This document shows, piece after piece, positions 1-9,726 of a DNA stretch of 64,000 nucleotides (position 1 is its first letter; every line of letters begins with the position of its first letter). The notes under the pieces were generated by a model that saw only the letters and a list, made by a program, of their open reading frames with translations, did not search any database and had not been told where the DNA came from. The DNA lies in assembly GCF_005860795.2 (NCBI RefSeq), contig NZ_CP058351.1, positions 62,001 to 126,000 of the forward strand, given 5' to 3'. A program made the position numbers and the translations under genes. The DNA is from Peteryoungia desertarenae (GTDB taxonomy: Bacteria > Pseudomonadota > Alphaproteobacteria > Rhizobiales > Rhizobiaceae).

Positions 1-1109
1 TCGGCCGCATTGCGCAATTCTCGGACATTTCCCGGCCAGTCTCTCGCCGTCAGCTGAGCAATGACCGATGGCGGGACTTCGGGCGGTTCGACCCTGTGCC
101 GACTGGCGGCTTCGGCAAGAAGGCGGAGAAAGAGAAGCGGAATGTCTTCTCGCCGAGCTGAGAGCGATGGAAGGTGAAGCGTGACCACGTTCAAGCGGTA
201 GAGAAGGTCCGGGCGAAACCGTCCTGCCTGAACCTCTGCTTCCAGCGGCACGCGCGCCGTTGCCATGAAGCGCACGTCGAGGGGGATTGCCTCGTTGGAC
301 CCGAGCCGCGTAACCGTACGCTGCTCGATGACACGCACGAGTTTGCCCTGCAGATCCAGTGGAATGGAGGCAATATCGTCCAGAAGAATAGTGCCGCCGC
401 GCGCGTGCTCGAACTTGCCATAGCGAGGTCTCAGCGCTCCCGCAAAGGCACCAGCCTCATGGCCAAACAGTTCGCTTTCGATGAGAGCGGCAGGCAAGGC
501 CGCGCAATCAATCGTGACGAGGGGGCGCTGGGCACGGGACGAGAGATCATGCAGGGCACGGGCGACAACCTCCTTGCCGGCACCTGTCTCACCTTCGATC
601 AGGACGTCAGCCTCGCTTGGGCCAATGGTCCTTATCCTTCGACGCAGATCGATCATCGCATTCGAACGCCCGATCAGGCGTTGTTCCAGATCATCCACCT
701 GACCTGCTGCTGCCTTGAGAACACGGTTTTCCAGAACCAGGCGGCGGAAATCGGCTGCTCGAGCAACGATTTCCGACAGCTGACTTGCGGCAAATGGCTT
801 TTCGACAAAGTCGTGAGCGCCTTCGCGCATCGCGCGAACGGCGAGCTGGACGTCGCCGTGGCCTGTAATCAGGATCACCGGCACATCGCGGTCAATCTCA
901 TGGACCCGATTCATCAGGGTAAGCCCGTCCATCCCAGGCATCCGGATATCGGTCACCACTATGCCGGGAAAGCCAAAACTGACCATTTCCAGCACGCGCT
1001 CGGCTGCCGCAAATTCCTGCACCTGGAATCCGGCAAGATCAAGCGCCTGGGCGGTGGCGGCCCGAACGTCGGGTTCGTCATCAACGAGAAGAACGCGCAA
1101 AGGACTCAT
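1..1109 (-). CDS. dctD: Sigma-54-dependent response regulator DctD (3' end outside window)
   Basis: This is the response regulator partner of DctB. It is read on the minus strand from an ATG at 1109 and is still open at base 1, giving 369 residues. The receiver domain has the acidic pair D10-D11, the phosphoacceptor D54 (VVTDIRMPGMDG) and the lysine in VEKPF. The AAA+ domain follows, with Walker A GETGAGKE and the WPGNVREL motif near the visible end. The DNA-binding helix would lie beyond the window. The start codon overlaps the dctB stop (ATGA), so the pair is probably translationally coupled. Two motifs are off consensus: GAFAGA replaces GAFTGA (A223) and the Walker B ends in DD (D244-D245) rather than DE. 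The family normally activates dicarboxylate or other TRAP/Dct uptake genes. Confidence 0.9.
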   Translation of the reverse strand, partial: MSPLRVLLVDDEPDVRAATAQALDLAGFQVQEFAAAERVLEMVSFGFPGIVVTDIRMPGMDGLTLMNRVHEIDRDVPVILITGHGDVQLAVRAMREGAHDFVEKPFAASQLSEIVARAADFRRLVLENRVLKAAAGQVDDLEQRLIGRSNAMIDLRRRIRTIGPSEADVLIEGETGAGKEVVARALHDLSSRAQRPLVTIDCAALPAALIESELFGHEAGAFAGALRPRYGKFEHARGGTILLDDIASIPLDLQGKLVRVIEQRTVTRLGSNEAIPLDVRFMATARVPLEAEVQAGRFRPDLLYRLNVVTLHLPSLSARREDIPLLFLRLLAEAASRHRVEPPEVPPSVIAQLTARDWPGNVRELRNAA

Positions 1110-2899
1110 TGGGCAGCACTTGCCATTTCCGGAACGCCTTGAACAGGGTTTTCATCCGACACCTTGAGAAGCCTGATGACGAAGCGGGCGCCTCCAAATC
1201 GCGATGTCCCGACCTCGATATCACCACCAAAGTCCTTGACGATGTTGTAGGAAATGGAAAGCCCGAGGCCGAGGCCCTTGCCCACGCCCTTCGTTGAAAA
1301 GAATGGATCGAATATTCGCGGTTTGAGAGCGGCGTTTACCCCTGGCCCATTGTCTTCGACAGAGATCAGAACGTGCTCACCGTCGGTAACAGCCTCAAGA
1401 CGGATCAGAGGCGAAACCTGGCCTTCGGCCGCGTCAGCCGCGTTGGAGAGGATGTTCACGAGAACCTGCTGCAGCCTCACCGGGCCTGCCACCACCCTTG
1501 GCAGCTGGGCAGGAAGCTCCACCGTGAGCCTTGCATTGGCCGTTTTGAGGCGCAATGAGGCAATTTCAATGGCGGCATCAATGACCTCTGGCAAAGCCGT
1601 GGCACTGAGCTTCTGGCCGGGCTTGCGGGCGAAGCTTCGCAAATGTCCACTGAGTGCCGTCAAACGGTCGATCAGGCTGATGATCCTGTCGATATTGGTT
1701 CTGGCATCACCATGTCGTCCGCGATCCATCAGGACCGCAGCATTGTCGGCATAGGTGCGCGCGGCTGCCAGTGGCTGATTGAACTCGTGACTGAGCGCCG
1801 CTGACATCTGCCCCAGTGCTGCGAGCTTGCCCGCCTGGATGAGGTCGGACTGGGCCTGGCGGAGCTCGAGTGTCCTTTCCTCGACACGCCGTTCCAGATC
1901 GACCTGTGCCGCAGCTTGCATCTGAAGCCGTTCGGCAAGACGCATGCGCCTCTGCCAGAGGATGGCTCCGACGAGAGCCATGAGTGCAACAGAAAGCAAG
2001 GCAACGGCTGCTGAAGCCATGGCTTCTCGATGCGCAGAGGCGGTGTCGATCAGAGCATGAACCTGCCAGCCGGCTCCAGCCATGGTCGCCTGAGACTGCA
2101 CGAACTCCGAGGAGCCGATCCTCAACAAGGCATGCCGGTCGCCGTTCTTGTCTTCGGCGACGTCGAGAAGCTTGATCCCCGTATCAGCATAACGTCTTGT
2201 CGCGGCAATCCGCGCCTTGCCGGCGGCATCAAGCGGCCGCATGACGTGGAACAGCCATTCGCTGCGGCTCGACAGGAAGATGACTCCGTCAGGATCGGTC
2301 ACCAGGACCGCATAGTCGCCGCTTCGCCAGGACTTCTCGACAGAATCGAGATCGATCTTGAAGACAAGGACGCCGACAATCTCATCGGCGACCCGCACGG
2401 GCGCACCAAAATAATAGCCCCGCTTCCCACTCGTGGTACCGAGCGCGTAATAGCGACCGATCCTGCCGTCCAATGCCTCGAAGAAATAGGGACGGAAGGC
2501 AAAATTGCCCCCAACGAACGAGGTCTCGAGCCGGTAATTGGACGCCGCAATGGTCAGGCCTTCGAGGTCCATCAGGTAGATATCCGAGGCATCCAGCATT
2601 TGCTGGATCCGCTCGAGATACTGGTTGGCCTCCATCACGAGATCGCTGTTTTCGGGATCACCTGCCAATTGGCGGATCAGTTCCTGTTCTGCAATCAGTG
2701 CAGGAAGCCGTTCGAAGCGATCGAGCTGGGCGCTGAGCGAAGAGCTGGCCAGCTGCAGAACATTGTCACCGCGGCGGGCGGTCTCGTCCATGACCCGATC
2801 AAGCGTGGCACGCCACGACGCCCAGGCTGCAAGCATGGAGAGGCATGCCGCCAGCGCGACCGCCACCCCTATCCAATGCCTTGTTCTTTCCGCTGCCAT
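1106..2899 (-). CDS. dctB: Sensor histidine kinase DctB
   Basis: This is a 597-residue membrane sensor kinase of the C4-dicarboxylate DctB type. Transmembrane segment 1 spans about residues 9-31. A periplasmic sensor region of roughly 250 residues follows, then transmembrane segment 2 at about 296-316, a coiled linker (ERTLELRQAQSDL) and the H box with phosphorylated H371 (LSHEFNQPLAAA). The kinase core has the N box (ILSNAADAAEG), G1 (VEDNGPGV) and G2 (GKGLGLGLSISYNIVKDFGG). It overlaps dctD by 4 bp. No dicarboxylate carrier lies next to the pair; the polyamine operon follows on the same strand. The target is therefore uncertain. The TRAP transporter genes at 12.3-15.2 kb are candidates by family association only. 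Confidence 0.9.
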   Translation of the reverse strand: MAAERTRHWIGVAVALAACLSMLAAWASWRATLDRVMDETARRGDNVLQLASSSLSAQLDRFERLPALIAEQELIRQLAGDPENSDLVMEANQYLERIQQMLDASDIYLMDLEGLTIAASNYRLETSFVGGNFAFRPYFFEALDGRIGRYYALGTTSGKRGYYFGAPVRVADEIVGVLVFKIDLDSVEKSWRSGDYAVLVTDPDGVIFLSSRSEWLFHVMRPLDAAGKARIAATRRYADTGIKLLDVAEDKNGDRHALLRIGSSEFVQSQATMAGAGWQVHALIDTASAHREAMASAAVALLSVALMALVGAILWQRRMRLAERLQMQAAAQVDLERRVEERTLELRQAQSDLIQAGKLAALGQMSAALSHEFNQPLAAARTYADNAAVLMDRGRHGDARTNIDRIISLIDRLTALSGHLRSFARKPGQKLSATALPEVIDAAIEIASLRLKTANARLTVELPAQLPRVVAGPVRLQQVLVNILSNAADAAEGQVSPLIRLEAVTDGEHVLISVEDNGPGVNAALKPRIFDPFFSTKGVGKGLGLGLSISYNIVKDFGGDIEVGTSRFGGARFVIRLLKVSDENPVQGVPEMASAAQ

Positions 2900-3063
2900 G
2901 CGTGTTTTCCCGGACCGCCGCCAATCTTAGCCATCGATGGGTAGTCCTGCAACGCAGCGCCCGGTCAAATCGGAGATGCTGAGTCAGCCAGGACGTCCGG
3001 CAGTGAAGCTATTCGGCAGACGTTCCAGAACCAACGAGCGGATTGATTATGTGAGGACGAGCA

Positions 3064-3088
3064 CTTTGTCGCGTGCGATGCGACAAAG
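3064..3088 (-). terminator. Stem-loop after the aldehyde dehydrogenase gene
   Basis: Perfect 9-bp arms (CTTTGTCGC and GCGACAAAG) are separated by 7 bases, about 10 bp after the stop of the dehydrogenase gene. There is no T-run on the minus strand, so this may be an mRNA 3'-end structure rather than a classical terminator. Confidence 0.4.
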
Positions 3089-3097
3089 CGCATCTCC

Positions 3098-4522
3098 CTA
3101 ATGCGCGATCATGACATGCCGCACGGCGGTATAGTCTTCCAGCGCGTAGAGGGACATGTCCTTGCCATAACCCGACTGTTTCATGCCGCCATGGGGCATT
3201 TCGTTGCAGAGCATGAAGTGGGTGTTGATCCAGGTGCAGCCATAGCGCAGCTTGGCGGCGGTCTGCATGGCGCGGGAGATGTCCTTGGTCCAGACGGAAG
3301 AGGCAAGGCCGTAGTCGCTGTCATTGGCCCAGGCGACGGCCTGTTCGGCTTCCGTAAAGCGGGTGACGGAAACCACGGGGCCGAAGACTTCGCGGCGGAC
3401 GATCTCGTCGTCCTGCGTCGCGCCGGCAATGACCGTCGGGGTGTAGAAGAAGCCCTTCTCGGAACCGAGCTTGCCACCGGTCACGACTTCCATGTGCTTG
3501 TGTTCTGCAGCCCGGGTCACGAAGCTTTCGACGCGGTCGCGCTGGCGCTTGGAAATCAGCGGGCCGATCTCGTTTTCGGCGTCGTCGGCCTGGTTGAACT
3601 TGATGGTCGAGACGGCGCTTGCGAGATCGGCGACGAAACGGTCATAGATCTTGTCGCTCGCATAGATGCGGCAGGCAGCGGTGCAGTCCTGGCCGGCATT
3701 GTAGTAGCCGAAGGTGCGGATCGCCGAGACGACGGCATCGATATCGGCATCGTCATGGACGATGACCGGGGCCTTGCCGCCGAGTTCGAGATGCGTGCGC
3801 TTCACGGTCTTGGCCGCCGCCGTCAGCACCTTCTTGCCCGTTGCGATATCGCCTGTAATCGAGACCATCGCGATCTTCGGGTGGTTGATCAGCGCATTGC
3901 CGACGCTTTCACCACGACCGAGCACGACATTGACGACGCCTTCGGGCAGGATGTCGGCCATGACCTTGGCGAGCTTGAGCGCCGTCAGCGGCGTCTGTTC
4001 GGACGGCTTGAAGACCACGGTGTTGCCGCCGGCGAGTGCCGGTGCAAGCTTCCAGGCCATCATCATCAGCGGGTAGTTCCAGGGCGCGATCGAGCCGATG
4101 ACGCCGACGGCGTCGCGGCGGATCATCGAGGTGAAGCCCGGCAGATATTCGCCCGAGACCGGCGCCTGCAGCGTGCGGATCGCACCGGCGAAGAAGCGGT
4201 AGCAGTCGACAATCGCCGGGATTTCATCGTTGAGCACGGCATTGATCGGCTTGCCGCAATTGAGGCTCTCAAGGGCTGCAAAACCGGCTGCGTCCTTTTC
4301 GATCGCGTCGGCGATCGCCAGCAGGTAGCCGGCGCGCTGGCCGGGCGTCGTCTGCGACCAGGAGACGAAGGCGCCTTCGGCGGCGTCCACGGCTTCCTCG
4401 ACCTGGGCAAGCGAGGCCTCGGGGAGATCGACGATCACATCGCCGGTCTTGGGGTTCAGGATCTTCTCGTCCGTCTCTGTGCCGGCTTCGAATTTGGCGC
4501 CGATCAGCATCTGGGTGTCCAT
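3098..4522 (-). CDS. patD: Gamma-aminobutyraldehyde dehydrogenase (PatD/YdcW type)
   Basis: This 474-residue NAD-dependent aldehyde dehydrogenase is expected to oxidise 4-aminobutyraldehyde, the product of putrescine transamination, to GABA. The fold markers are the substrate/cofactor region [13 protein letters not shown], the general-base glutamate in [13 protein letters not shown], the catalytic cysteine in [12 protein letters not shown], and the EEVFGPV-like signature read here as [11 protein letters not shown]. It is the last gene of the minus-strand operon SBP-ATPase-permease-permease-dehydrogenase. Such a layout in E. coli (ydcSTUV-patD) supports a polyamine role. A 71-bp gap separates it from the upstream permease. 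Close homologues act on betaine aldehyde or other amino-aldehydes, so the exact substrate is inferred. Confidence 0.85.
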   Translation of the reverse strand: MDTQMLIGAKFEAGTETDEKILNPKTGDVIVDLPEASLAQVEEAVDAAEGAFVSWSQTTPGQRAGYLLAIADAIEKDAAGFAALESLNCGKPINAVLNDEIPAIVDCYRFFAGAIRTLQAPVSGEYLPGFTSMIRRDAVGVIGSIAPWNYPLMMMAWKLAPALAGGNTVVFKPSEQTPLTALKLAKVMADILPEGVVNVVLGRGESVGNALINHPKIAMVSITGDIATGKKVLTAAAKTVKRTHLELGGKAPVIVHDDADIDAVVSAIRTFGYYNAGQDCTAACRIYASDKIYDRFVADLASAVSTIKFNQADDAENEIGPLISKRQRDRVESFVTRAAEHKHMEVVTGGKLGSEKGFFYTPTVIAGATQDDEIVRREVFGPVVSVTRFTEAEQAVAWANDSDYGLASSVWTKDISRAMQTAAKLRYGCTWINTHFMLCNEMPHGGMKQSGYGKDMSLYALEDYTAVRHVMIAH

Positions 4523-4593
4523 GTCGTTCTCCCTTTTTATCAGACTTCAATTGCGAGCCCGGGCGGGAAAGGTCGCGCCGGGTCGGTGGTTCA

Positions 4594-5409
4594 TCATTTG
4601 CCGCTGCCTGCGGTCTGGTCGGTATCGCGGGTCAGATAATAGGCAGCCAGGATCGGCAGGAAAGTGACGATCACGACAACCATCGCGACCACATTGGTGA
4701 CCGGGCGCTGGCGTGGGCGGATCAGTTCTTCCAGCATCCAGATCGGCAAGGTCGATTGCTGGCCGGCGGTAAACGTGGTGACGATGACCTCGTCGAAGGA
4801 GAGCGCGAAGGCGAGCATGCCGCCAGCCAGAAGCGCTGTCGCAATGTTCGGCAGGATCACATAGCGGAAGGTCTGGAACCCATCGGCACCCAGATCCATC
4901 GATGCCTCGATCAGCGAGCCGGAGGTGCGGCGGAAGCGGGCCACCGCATTGTTGTAGACAACGACGACGCAGAACGTCGCGTGGCCGAGGATGATGGTCC
5001 AGAAGGAGAAGGGGATATCTGCCAGCGAAAAGGCCGAGCGCAGCGCGATACCGGTGATGATGCCGGGCAGCGCGATCGGCAGGATGACGAGCAGCGAGAT
5101 CACTTCGCGACCGAAGAACCTGGTGCGGGCAACGGCTGCGGCGGCAAGCGTGCCGAGCACCAGCGCAATCACGGTGGCGATGCTGGCGACCTTGACCGAG
5201 AGCCAGAGGGCCTCCCAGACATCGGGCCGGTTCCAGGTCACGGCGAGCCATTTCGCGGTAAAACCCGGTGGCGGCCACTGGAAGCTTTTCTCCTCCGTCG
5301 TGAAGGCATAGACGAAGATCAAGAGGATCGGCAGGTGCAGGAAGGCAAGACCGGCAATGGCCGCGATCTTGAGCGACAGACCTGCAGATTGGGAGCGATC
5401 AGAGCGCAT
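4594..5409 (-). CDS. Polyamine-type ABC transporter permease (PotI/YdcV-like)
   Basis: This is a 271-residue inner-membrane permease, the second of two in this system. The first hydrophobic helix lies at about residues 10-32 ([18 protein letters not shown]). Further helices surround the cytoplasmic EAA loop ([22 protein letters not shown]), which contacts the ATPase. The ATG at 5409 was chosen because the longer reading frame would run through 37 residues of low-complexity sequence over the preceding permease. With this start the genes overlap by 11 bp. Its length and helix number fit the spermidine/putrescine permease family. Confidence 0.87.
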   Translation of the reverse strand: MRSDRSQSAGLSLKIAAIAGLAFLHLPILLIFVYAFTTEEKSFQWPPPGFTAKWLAVTWNRPDVWEALWLSVKVASIATVIALVLGTLAAAAVARTRFFGREVISLLVILPIALPGIITGIALRSAFSLADIPFSFWTIILGHATFCVVVVYNNAVARFRRTSGSLIEASMDLGADGFQTFRYVILPNIATALLAGGMLAFALSFDEVIVTTFTAGQQSTLPIWMLEELIRPRQRPVTNVVAMVVVIVTFLPILAAYYLTRDTDQTAGSGK

Positions 5410-6349
5410 TGAACGCCCCCATGCGTTTGGCGATGGTGAGATAAATGCCCATGATGACGATGGGCACAACGGAGAAGGCGGCGGCGAGTGGGATATTGCC
5501 CGCCGTGCCCTGCTGGGCATAGACGGCCTGGCCGATGAACAGGCGCGAGGTACCGATGATCTGTGGCACGATGTAATCGCCCATGGTCAGCGAAAAAGTG
5601 AAGATCGAACCGGCAATGATGCCGGGCAGAGCGAGCGGAAAAAGGACGTGTCGAAAGGTCTGGCCCGGTCTTGCGCCAAGGTCCCCCGAAGCCTCGATCA
5701 GGTTGCCGGGAACCCGTTCCAGGGCTGCCTGGGTTGGCAGGATCATGAAGGGCAGCCAGACATAGACGAAAACGATGAAGGTGCCGATATAGCTGATCGA
5801 AAGCGAACTGCCGCCGATCACGGGTGTCGCCAGCAGGCCGTCAAGCAGCCAGGACAGATGCAGCTTCTCGAAGATCCAGGTGAGGATGCCTTCCTTGGCA
5901 AGGATCAGCTTCCAGGCATAGACCTTGACGAGATAGCTCGACCAGAGCGGCAGCATGATGCCGAGATAGAAGACGGCCTTCCATTTGCCCCTGGCATAAC
6001 GGGCCGCGAAGTATGCGATCGGAAAGGCGATCACGGCGGAGGCTAGGGTGACTGCACCGGCCATCAGCAGCGTGCGGGCGATGATGTCGAAATTGGCCGG
6101 ATGCAGCAACTGGCGGTAGGTGGCCAGGGTGAATTCGTAATTGATCAGACCGGAAAAGTCGTCGATCGAAAAGAAGCTCTGCAGGAGCAGCGCAAAGAGC
6201 GATCCGACATAGATGATGCCAAGCCAGAGCAGCGGCGGCACCAGCATCAGGATCAGCAAGAGGTTGGGACGCCGCCAGAACAGATCCGAGAGCCGCCCCA
6301 TCAGGCCTGGGCGGCCAGGGGCAATCGCGGGTGGGGAGATCGCCGTCAT
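5399..6349 (-). CDS. Polyamine-type ABC transporter permease (PotH/YdcU-like)
   Basis: This 316-residue permease has a cytoplasmic N-terminus and a long first helix at about residues 31-55 ([22 protein letters not shown]). The EAA loop ([25 protein letters not shown]) lies near residue 230. The start overlaps the ATPase stop by 4 bp (ATGA), and the 3' end overlaps the next permease by 11 bp, so the transport genes are translationally coupled. It pairs with the PotI-like protein to form the membrane channel. Confidence 0.87.
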   Translation of the reverse strand: MTAISPPAIAPGRPGLMGRLSDLFWRRPNLLLILMLVPPLLWLGIIYVGSLFALLLQSFFSIDDFSGLINYEFTLATYRQLLHPANFDIIARTLLMAGAVTLASAVIAFPIAYFAARYARGKWKAVFYLGIMLPLWSSYLVKVYAWKLILAKEGILTWIFEKLHLSWLLDGLLATPVIGGSSLSISYIGTFIVFVYVWLPFMILPTQAALERVPGNLIEASGDLGARPGQTFRHVLFPLALPGIIAGSIFTFSLTMGDYIVPQIIGTSRLFIGQAVYAQQGTAGNIPLAAAFSVVPIVIMGIYLTIAKRMGAFNAL

Positions 6350-7335
6350 TCAGCCTCCTCCATATGGTGGAGGTCGGTGGGCGACCAGGAGATGCGGATG
6401 CTTTCGCCGCTCTGCGGTGCGGGTTGACCGGCGGGCAGCGAGACGGTGAGGGCGGTGACCGCCGTTTCGACGAAGAGCTTGGTCGAGGCCCCGAGGAAGC
6501 TCACCGATCGCGCGGTCGCCTCGACGCCGCCGTCCGAGACGATACGGATGGCTTCGGGGCGCAGGCTCGTCCAGCGGGCCTCGCCGCCCAGAGCTTTCAT
6601 CGCCTCCGGTGCGATGACATTGGAGGAGCCGACGAAATCGGCGACAAAGCGGGTGCGCGGACGCTTGTAGATCTCGTGCGGGGTTCCGGCCTGGACGATC
6701 CTGCCGTCATTGAAGACGGCGACACGGTCGGCCATGGAGAGTGCCTCGCCCTGGTCATGGGTGACGAAGACGAAGGTGATGCCGAGCGCGCGCTGCAGGC
6801 TCTTCAACTCCTCCTGCATCTGTTCGCGCAGCTTCAGGTCGAGTGCGCCGAGCGGCTCGTCGAGCAAAAGCACTCTCGGCTTGTTCACCAGCGCCCGGGC
6901 CAGCGCCACGCGCTGCCGCTGGCCGCCGGAGAGCTGGCCGGGCTTGCGGGCGCCGTAGCCGGGGAGCTTGACCATTTCCAAGGCTTTTTCGGCCTCACGG
7001 TGACGCTCGGCCTTGCCCACGCCCTTGACCATCAGGCCATAGGCGACGTTGTCGAGAATGTTCAGGTGCGGGAAGAGGGCATAGTCCTGGAAGACCGTAT
7101 TGACGTTGCGGCGATAGGGCGGCACGCCCTCGGCCGTTTCGCCGAAGATCTCGATATGGCCTGACGTCGGCTGTTCGAAGCCGGCGATCAGGCGCAGGCA
7201 GGTCGTCTTGCCGGAGCCGGAGGGGCCGAGCATGGCGAAGAATTCGCCTGGCTCGACAGTCAGGTCGACGGCATCGACGGCTTTCACGCTGCCGAAATGG
7301 CGCGAGACCTTCGAGAAGGAGACGGCTGCGGTCAT
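6346..7335 (-). CDS. Polyamine-type ABC transporter ATP-binding protein (PotG/YdcT-like)
   Basis: This is a 329-residue ABC ATPase. Walker A is GPSGSGKT, the Q-loop lies in VFQDYALFPHL, the signature is LSGGQRQR, Walker B is RVLLLDEPLGALD, and the H-loop is in FVTHDQGEAL. A C-terminal TOBE-like regulatory domain follows (ARWTSLRPEAIRI and onward). The ATG at 7335 gives the usual family N-terminus; the reading frame extends further upstream only through the palindromic repeat between this gene and the binding-protein gene. It powers the two downstream permeases. Confidence 0.9.
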   Translation of the reverse strand: MTAAVSFSKVSRHFGSVKAVDAVDLTVEPGEFFAMLGPSGSGKTTCLRLIAGFEQPTSGHIEIFGETAEGVPPYRRNVNTVFQDYALFPHLNILDNVAYGLMVKGVGKAERHREAEKALEMVKLPGYGARKPGQLSGGQRQRVALARALVNKPRVLLLDEPLGALDLKLREQMQEELKSLQRALGITFVFVTHDQGEALSMADRVAVFNDGRIVQAGTPHEIYKRPRTRFVADFVGSSNVIAPEAMKALGGEARWTSLRPEAIRIVSDGGVEATARSVSFLGASTKLFVETAVTALTVSLPAGQPAPQSGESIRISWSPTDLHHMEEAE

Positions 7336-7380
7336 CAAGGACTCCAGAGGTATGTGAGGTGTGCCGCCGACAGGCGGCCT

Positions 7381-7516
7381 CTTCTCCCCAGCGGGGAGAA
7401 GTGCCGAGCGTAGCGAGGCGATGAGGGGGCCGAAGGCCAAGCGGCCCACAAGAGGCTAGAGGCTTCGCCTCCCCTCATCCGGTCCTGCGGACCACCTTCT
7501 CCCCGCTGGGGAGAAG
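7381..7516. repeat. Intergenic palindromic repeat pair (REP-like)
   Basis: Two 21-bp elements, at 7381-7401 and 7496-7516, are exact inverted copies of each other. Each is itself nearly palindromic, with arms CTTCTCCCC and GGGGAGAAG. The sequence between them (CCTCATCCGG, CCTGCGGACC) matches a repeat style I recall from rhizobial intergenic regions. It separates the binding-protein gene from the ATPase gene within one operon. It could stabilise the upstream mRNA so that binding protein exceeds transporter. Confidence 0.75.
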
Positions 7517-7524
7517 GGAAGCGA

Positions 7525-8682
7525 TCACCGTCCGCCGATCACGCCGATATAGTCCGAGACCCAGCGGTGGTAGGGGACGCATTCGCCCTGGCTTTCGCAT
7601 TTGGAAACCGGGGTCTTCCAGAACTTGATCTTCTCGAAGTTGTCGAAGCCGTTGCGGGCGCAGCCTTCGTCGGTCAGGAGCGCATTGCCCTTGCAGGCGG
7701 CGGGAACCGAGGGAACCGTGCCGAACCAGGCGGAGACGTCACCCTGGACCTTGGGCGAGAGCGAATGCTCCATCCACATATAGGCGCAGTTCGGATGCTC
7801 GCTGTCGACATGCAGCATGGTCGTATCGGCCCAGCCGGTGACGCCTTCCTTCGGGAAGACCGAGGCAATCGGCTGGTCGGCCTTCAGGAGATTGACCTGG
7901 AAGGGCCAGGAGCCTGAGGCGACAACGCCTTCGTTCTTGAAGTCGTCGATCTGGATGAAGGCGTCGTGCCAGTAGCGGCTCACCAGCGTGCGCTGGACGC
8001 GCAGGAGATCAAGGGCTGCCTTGTACTGGTCTTCGTTCAGCTCGTAAGGGTCCTTGATACCGAGTTCCGGCTTGTGGAACATCAGGTAATTGGCGGCATC
8101 TGCCACATGGATCGGGCCGTCATAGGCCTGGATGCGGCCCTTGTTCGACTTGCCGTCGGGAAGCGTCATCTCTTCGAAGACGACGTTCCAGCTGTCGGGG
8201 GCTTTGTCGCCGAAGGCCTTGGTGTTGTACATCAAGACGTTCGGGCCCCAGACATAAGGCGTGCCATAGTGGACGCCGTCCTTGGTGTGCCAGGGCGCGT
8301 TCTGCAGGCGCTCGTCGATGGTGTTCCAGGAGGGGATGAGGGCCGTATTGATCGGCTGGACGCGCTTGCCGGCGACGAGGCGCAGCGATGCATCGCCCGA
8401 GGCTGTGACGAGGTCGAAGCCGCCTTCGTTCATCAGGGCGACCATTTCGTCCGAGGTGGCGGCAGTCTTGACCGAGACCATGCAGCCGGTCTTTTTCTCG
8501 AATTCGGTGACCCAGTCGAAATTGGGATCCGTTTCGCCGCGCTCGATATAGCCGGCCCAGGCGACGATGGACAGCGCGCCTTCGCCCGGCCCCAGTTCCT
8601 TCAGGGGCTCCTGAGCGACTGCCGTCGACGCAAAGCTCAGGACGGTGGCAAGGACAGTGCAAGACTTCAGAAGAGATTTCAT
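7525..8682 (-). CDS. Polyamine-type ABC transporter substrate-binding protein (YdcS/PotF-like)
   Basis: This 385-residue periplasmic binding protein starts with a Sec signal peptide (MKSLLKSCTVLATVLSFAST, cleavage near AVAQ). The mature protein begins with the PotD/PotF-like pattern LSIVAWAGYIERG and has a late region SWFGTVPSVPAAC typical of the family. The ATG at 8682 follows a GGGAGACC ribosome binding site; the longer frame lacks a signal sequence. It is the first gene of the operon, and the palindromic repeat separates it from the ATPase. The ligand is probably putrescine or a related polyamine, inferred from the dehydrogenase at the operon end. Confidence 0.88.
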   Translation of the reverse strand: MKSLLKSCTVLATVLSFASTAVAQEPLKELGPGEGALSIVAWAGYIERGETDPNFDWVTEFEKKTGCMVSVKTAATSDEMVALMNEGGFDLVTASGDASLRLVAGKRVQPINTALIPSWNTIDERLQNAPWHTKDGVHYGTPYVWGPNVLMYNTKAFGDKAPDSWNVVFEEMTLPDGKSNKGRIQAYDGPIHVADAANYLMFHKPELGIKDPYELNEDQYKAALDLLRVQRTLVSRYWHDAFIQIDDFKNEGVVASGSWPFQVNLLKADQPIASVFPKEGVTGWADTTMLHVDSEHPNCAYMWMEHSLSPKVQGDVSAWFGTVPSVPAACKGNALLTDEGCARNGFDNFEKIKFWKTPVSKCESQGECVPYHRWVSDYIGVIGGR

Positions 8683-8790
8683 CGCAAGGTCTCCCGGTTG
8701 TGAGGGCCGCATTCTTGCTGGCCATTTGTTCCCGGTTGAAAGGTTGCCGCGAATTAACCGCATTCGCAAATTCATTCGCCAGAATGACGG

Positions 8791-8807
8791 TATCGGTTTT
8801 TCCGATA
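8791..8807. promoter_or_regulatory. Inverted repeat between LysR gene and binding-protein gene
   Basis: TATCGG and CCGATA arms flank five T residues in the 135-bp gap upstream of the polyamine operon. The arms could be a regulator site for the adjacent LysR protein or a weak 3' hairpin of its mRNA. No downstream T-tract is present on the minus strand. Confidence 0.3.
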
Positions 8808-8817
8808 GATTGACGAC

Positions 8818-9726
8818 TTACCTGGCGCGCCCACTCCGGCTTGCTTCGGCAATTCCCACAAAGTCGCGTGCCGCCTGGGGAAGGCTTGACCCCTTGCGCC
8901 AGACCATGCCGACCTGCACGACCGGCAAGGCTCCCGAGACGTCCCTGCTCTCGATCCTGTCCCCTTCGAGAGACCAGGGGCGGTAGACGAGATCGGGCAG
9001 AAGCGCCACGCCGGCGCCGGTGGCGACCAGGCTGCGCACGGCTTCGACAGAGCGGGTACGGAAGGCGACATGCGGACGCGCACCGAGCGCCGATAGAAGC
9101 TTGCCCGTGTTTTCCTCGATTTCGTCGACCGTGAGCATGATCAGCGGTTCGCGGGCGATATCCTGGACGGATATGATATCGGCGGAGACGAGCGGGTGGC
9201 CAATGGGCAGCCACAGCCGATAGGGCGAGGTTTCGAGGATTTCGGCCTGCAGCGCCATGCGATCACGCAGGTTGGAAATGACCATGACCGCAACATCCAG
9301 CTCGCCACCGACCAGCAAGTGCTCCAGATAGGAGCCGTTGTCCTCCATCGCCGAGACCTCCACATCGGGACAGGCGCGGCGATAACGCGCCAGAAGGTCA
9401 GACAGGACATAACCAGCAACCAGGGATGTCACACCGATATTCAAGGTGCCACCAGTGTTGTTACGGGTGTCGTTGAATACGTTTCTGGCATCGGATACGT
9501 CTGCAAGGATCTTCGTTGCATGGCGCAGGAACTGGTGCCCGTTATGGGTAATGGTCAGGCCGCGCGGGTGGCGCTCGAAGAGCTCGACGCCGAGATCGCC
9601 CTCCAGTTCCTTGATCGCCTCGGTGACCGAGGATTGCGAGATCGACAGGTTCTGGGCGGCGCGCGTCACCGATCCCTGCTCGGCGACGGCGACAAAATAC
9701 TGCAACTGACGAAAGGTGAATGCCAT
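8818..9726 (-). CDS. LysR-family transcriptional regulator
   Basis: This 302-residue regulator has an N-terminal winged helix-turn-helix (FRQLQYFVAVAEQGSVTRAA, then LSISQSSVTEAIKELE) at about residues 3-65 and a C-terminal periplasmic-binding-like effector domain. The ATG at 9726 gives the classic LysR beginning; an earlier in-frame start adds 12 unrelated residues. It lies directly upstream of, and on the same strand as, the polyamine operon, so it is a likely regulator of that operon. The effector is unknown. Confidence 0.88.
   Translation of the reverse strand: MAFTFRQLQYFVAVAEQGSVTRAAQNLSISQSSVTEAIKELEGDLGVELFERHPRGLTITHNGHQFLRHATKILADVSDARNVFNDTRNNTGGTLNIGVTSLVAGYVLSDLLARYRRACPDVEVSAMEDNGSYLEHLLVGGELDVAVMVISNLRDRMALQAEILETSPYRLWLPIGHPLVSADIISVQDIAREPLIMLTVDEIEENTGKLLSALGARPHVAFRTRSVEAVRSLVATGAGVALLPDLVYRPWSLEGDRIESRDVSGALPVVQVGMVWRKGSSLPQAARDFVGIAEASRSGRAR

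Noticed and set aside
174..1142. Long plus-strand frame of 322 codons
   Set aside because: It is the complementary shadow of dctD, which has clear receiver and AAA+ motifs on the minus strand.
3101..4639. Plus-strand frame of 512 codons
   Set aside because: It lies opposite the aldehyde dehydrogenase and has the low-complexity composition of an antisense frame in GC-rich DNA.
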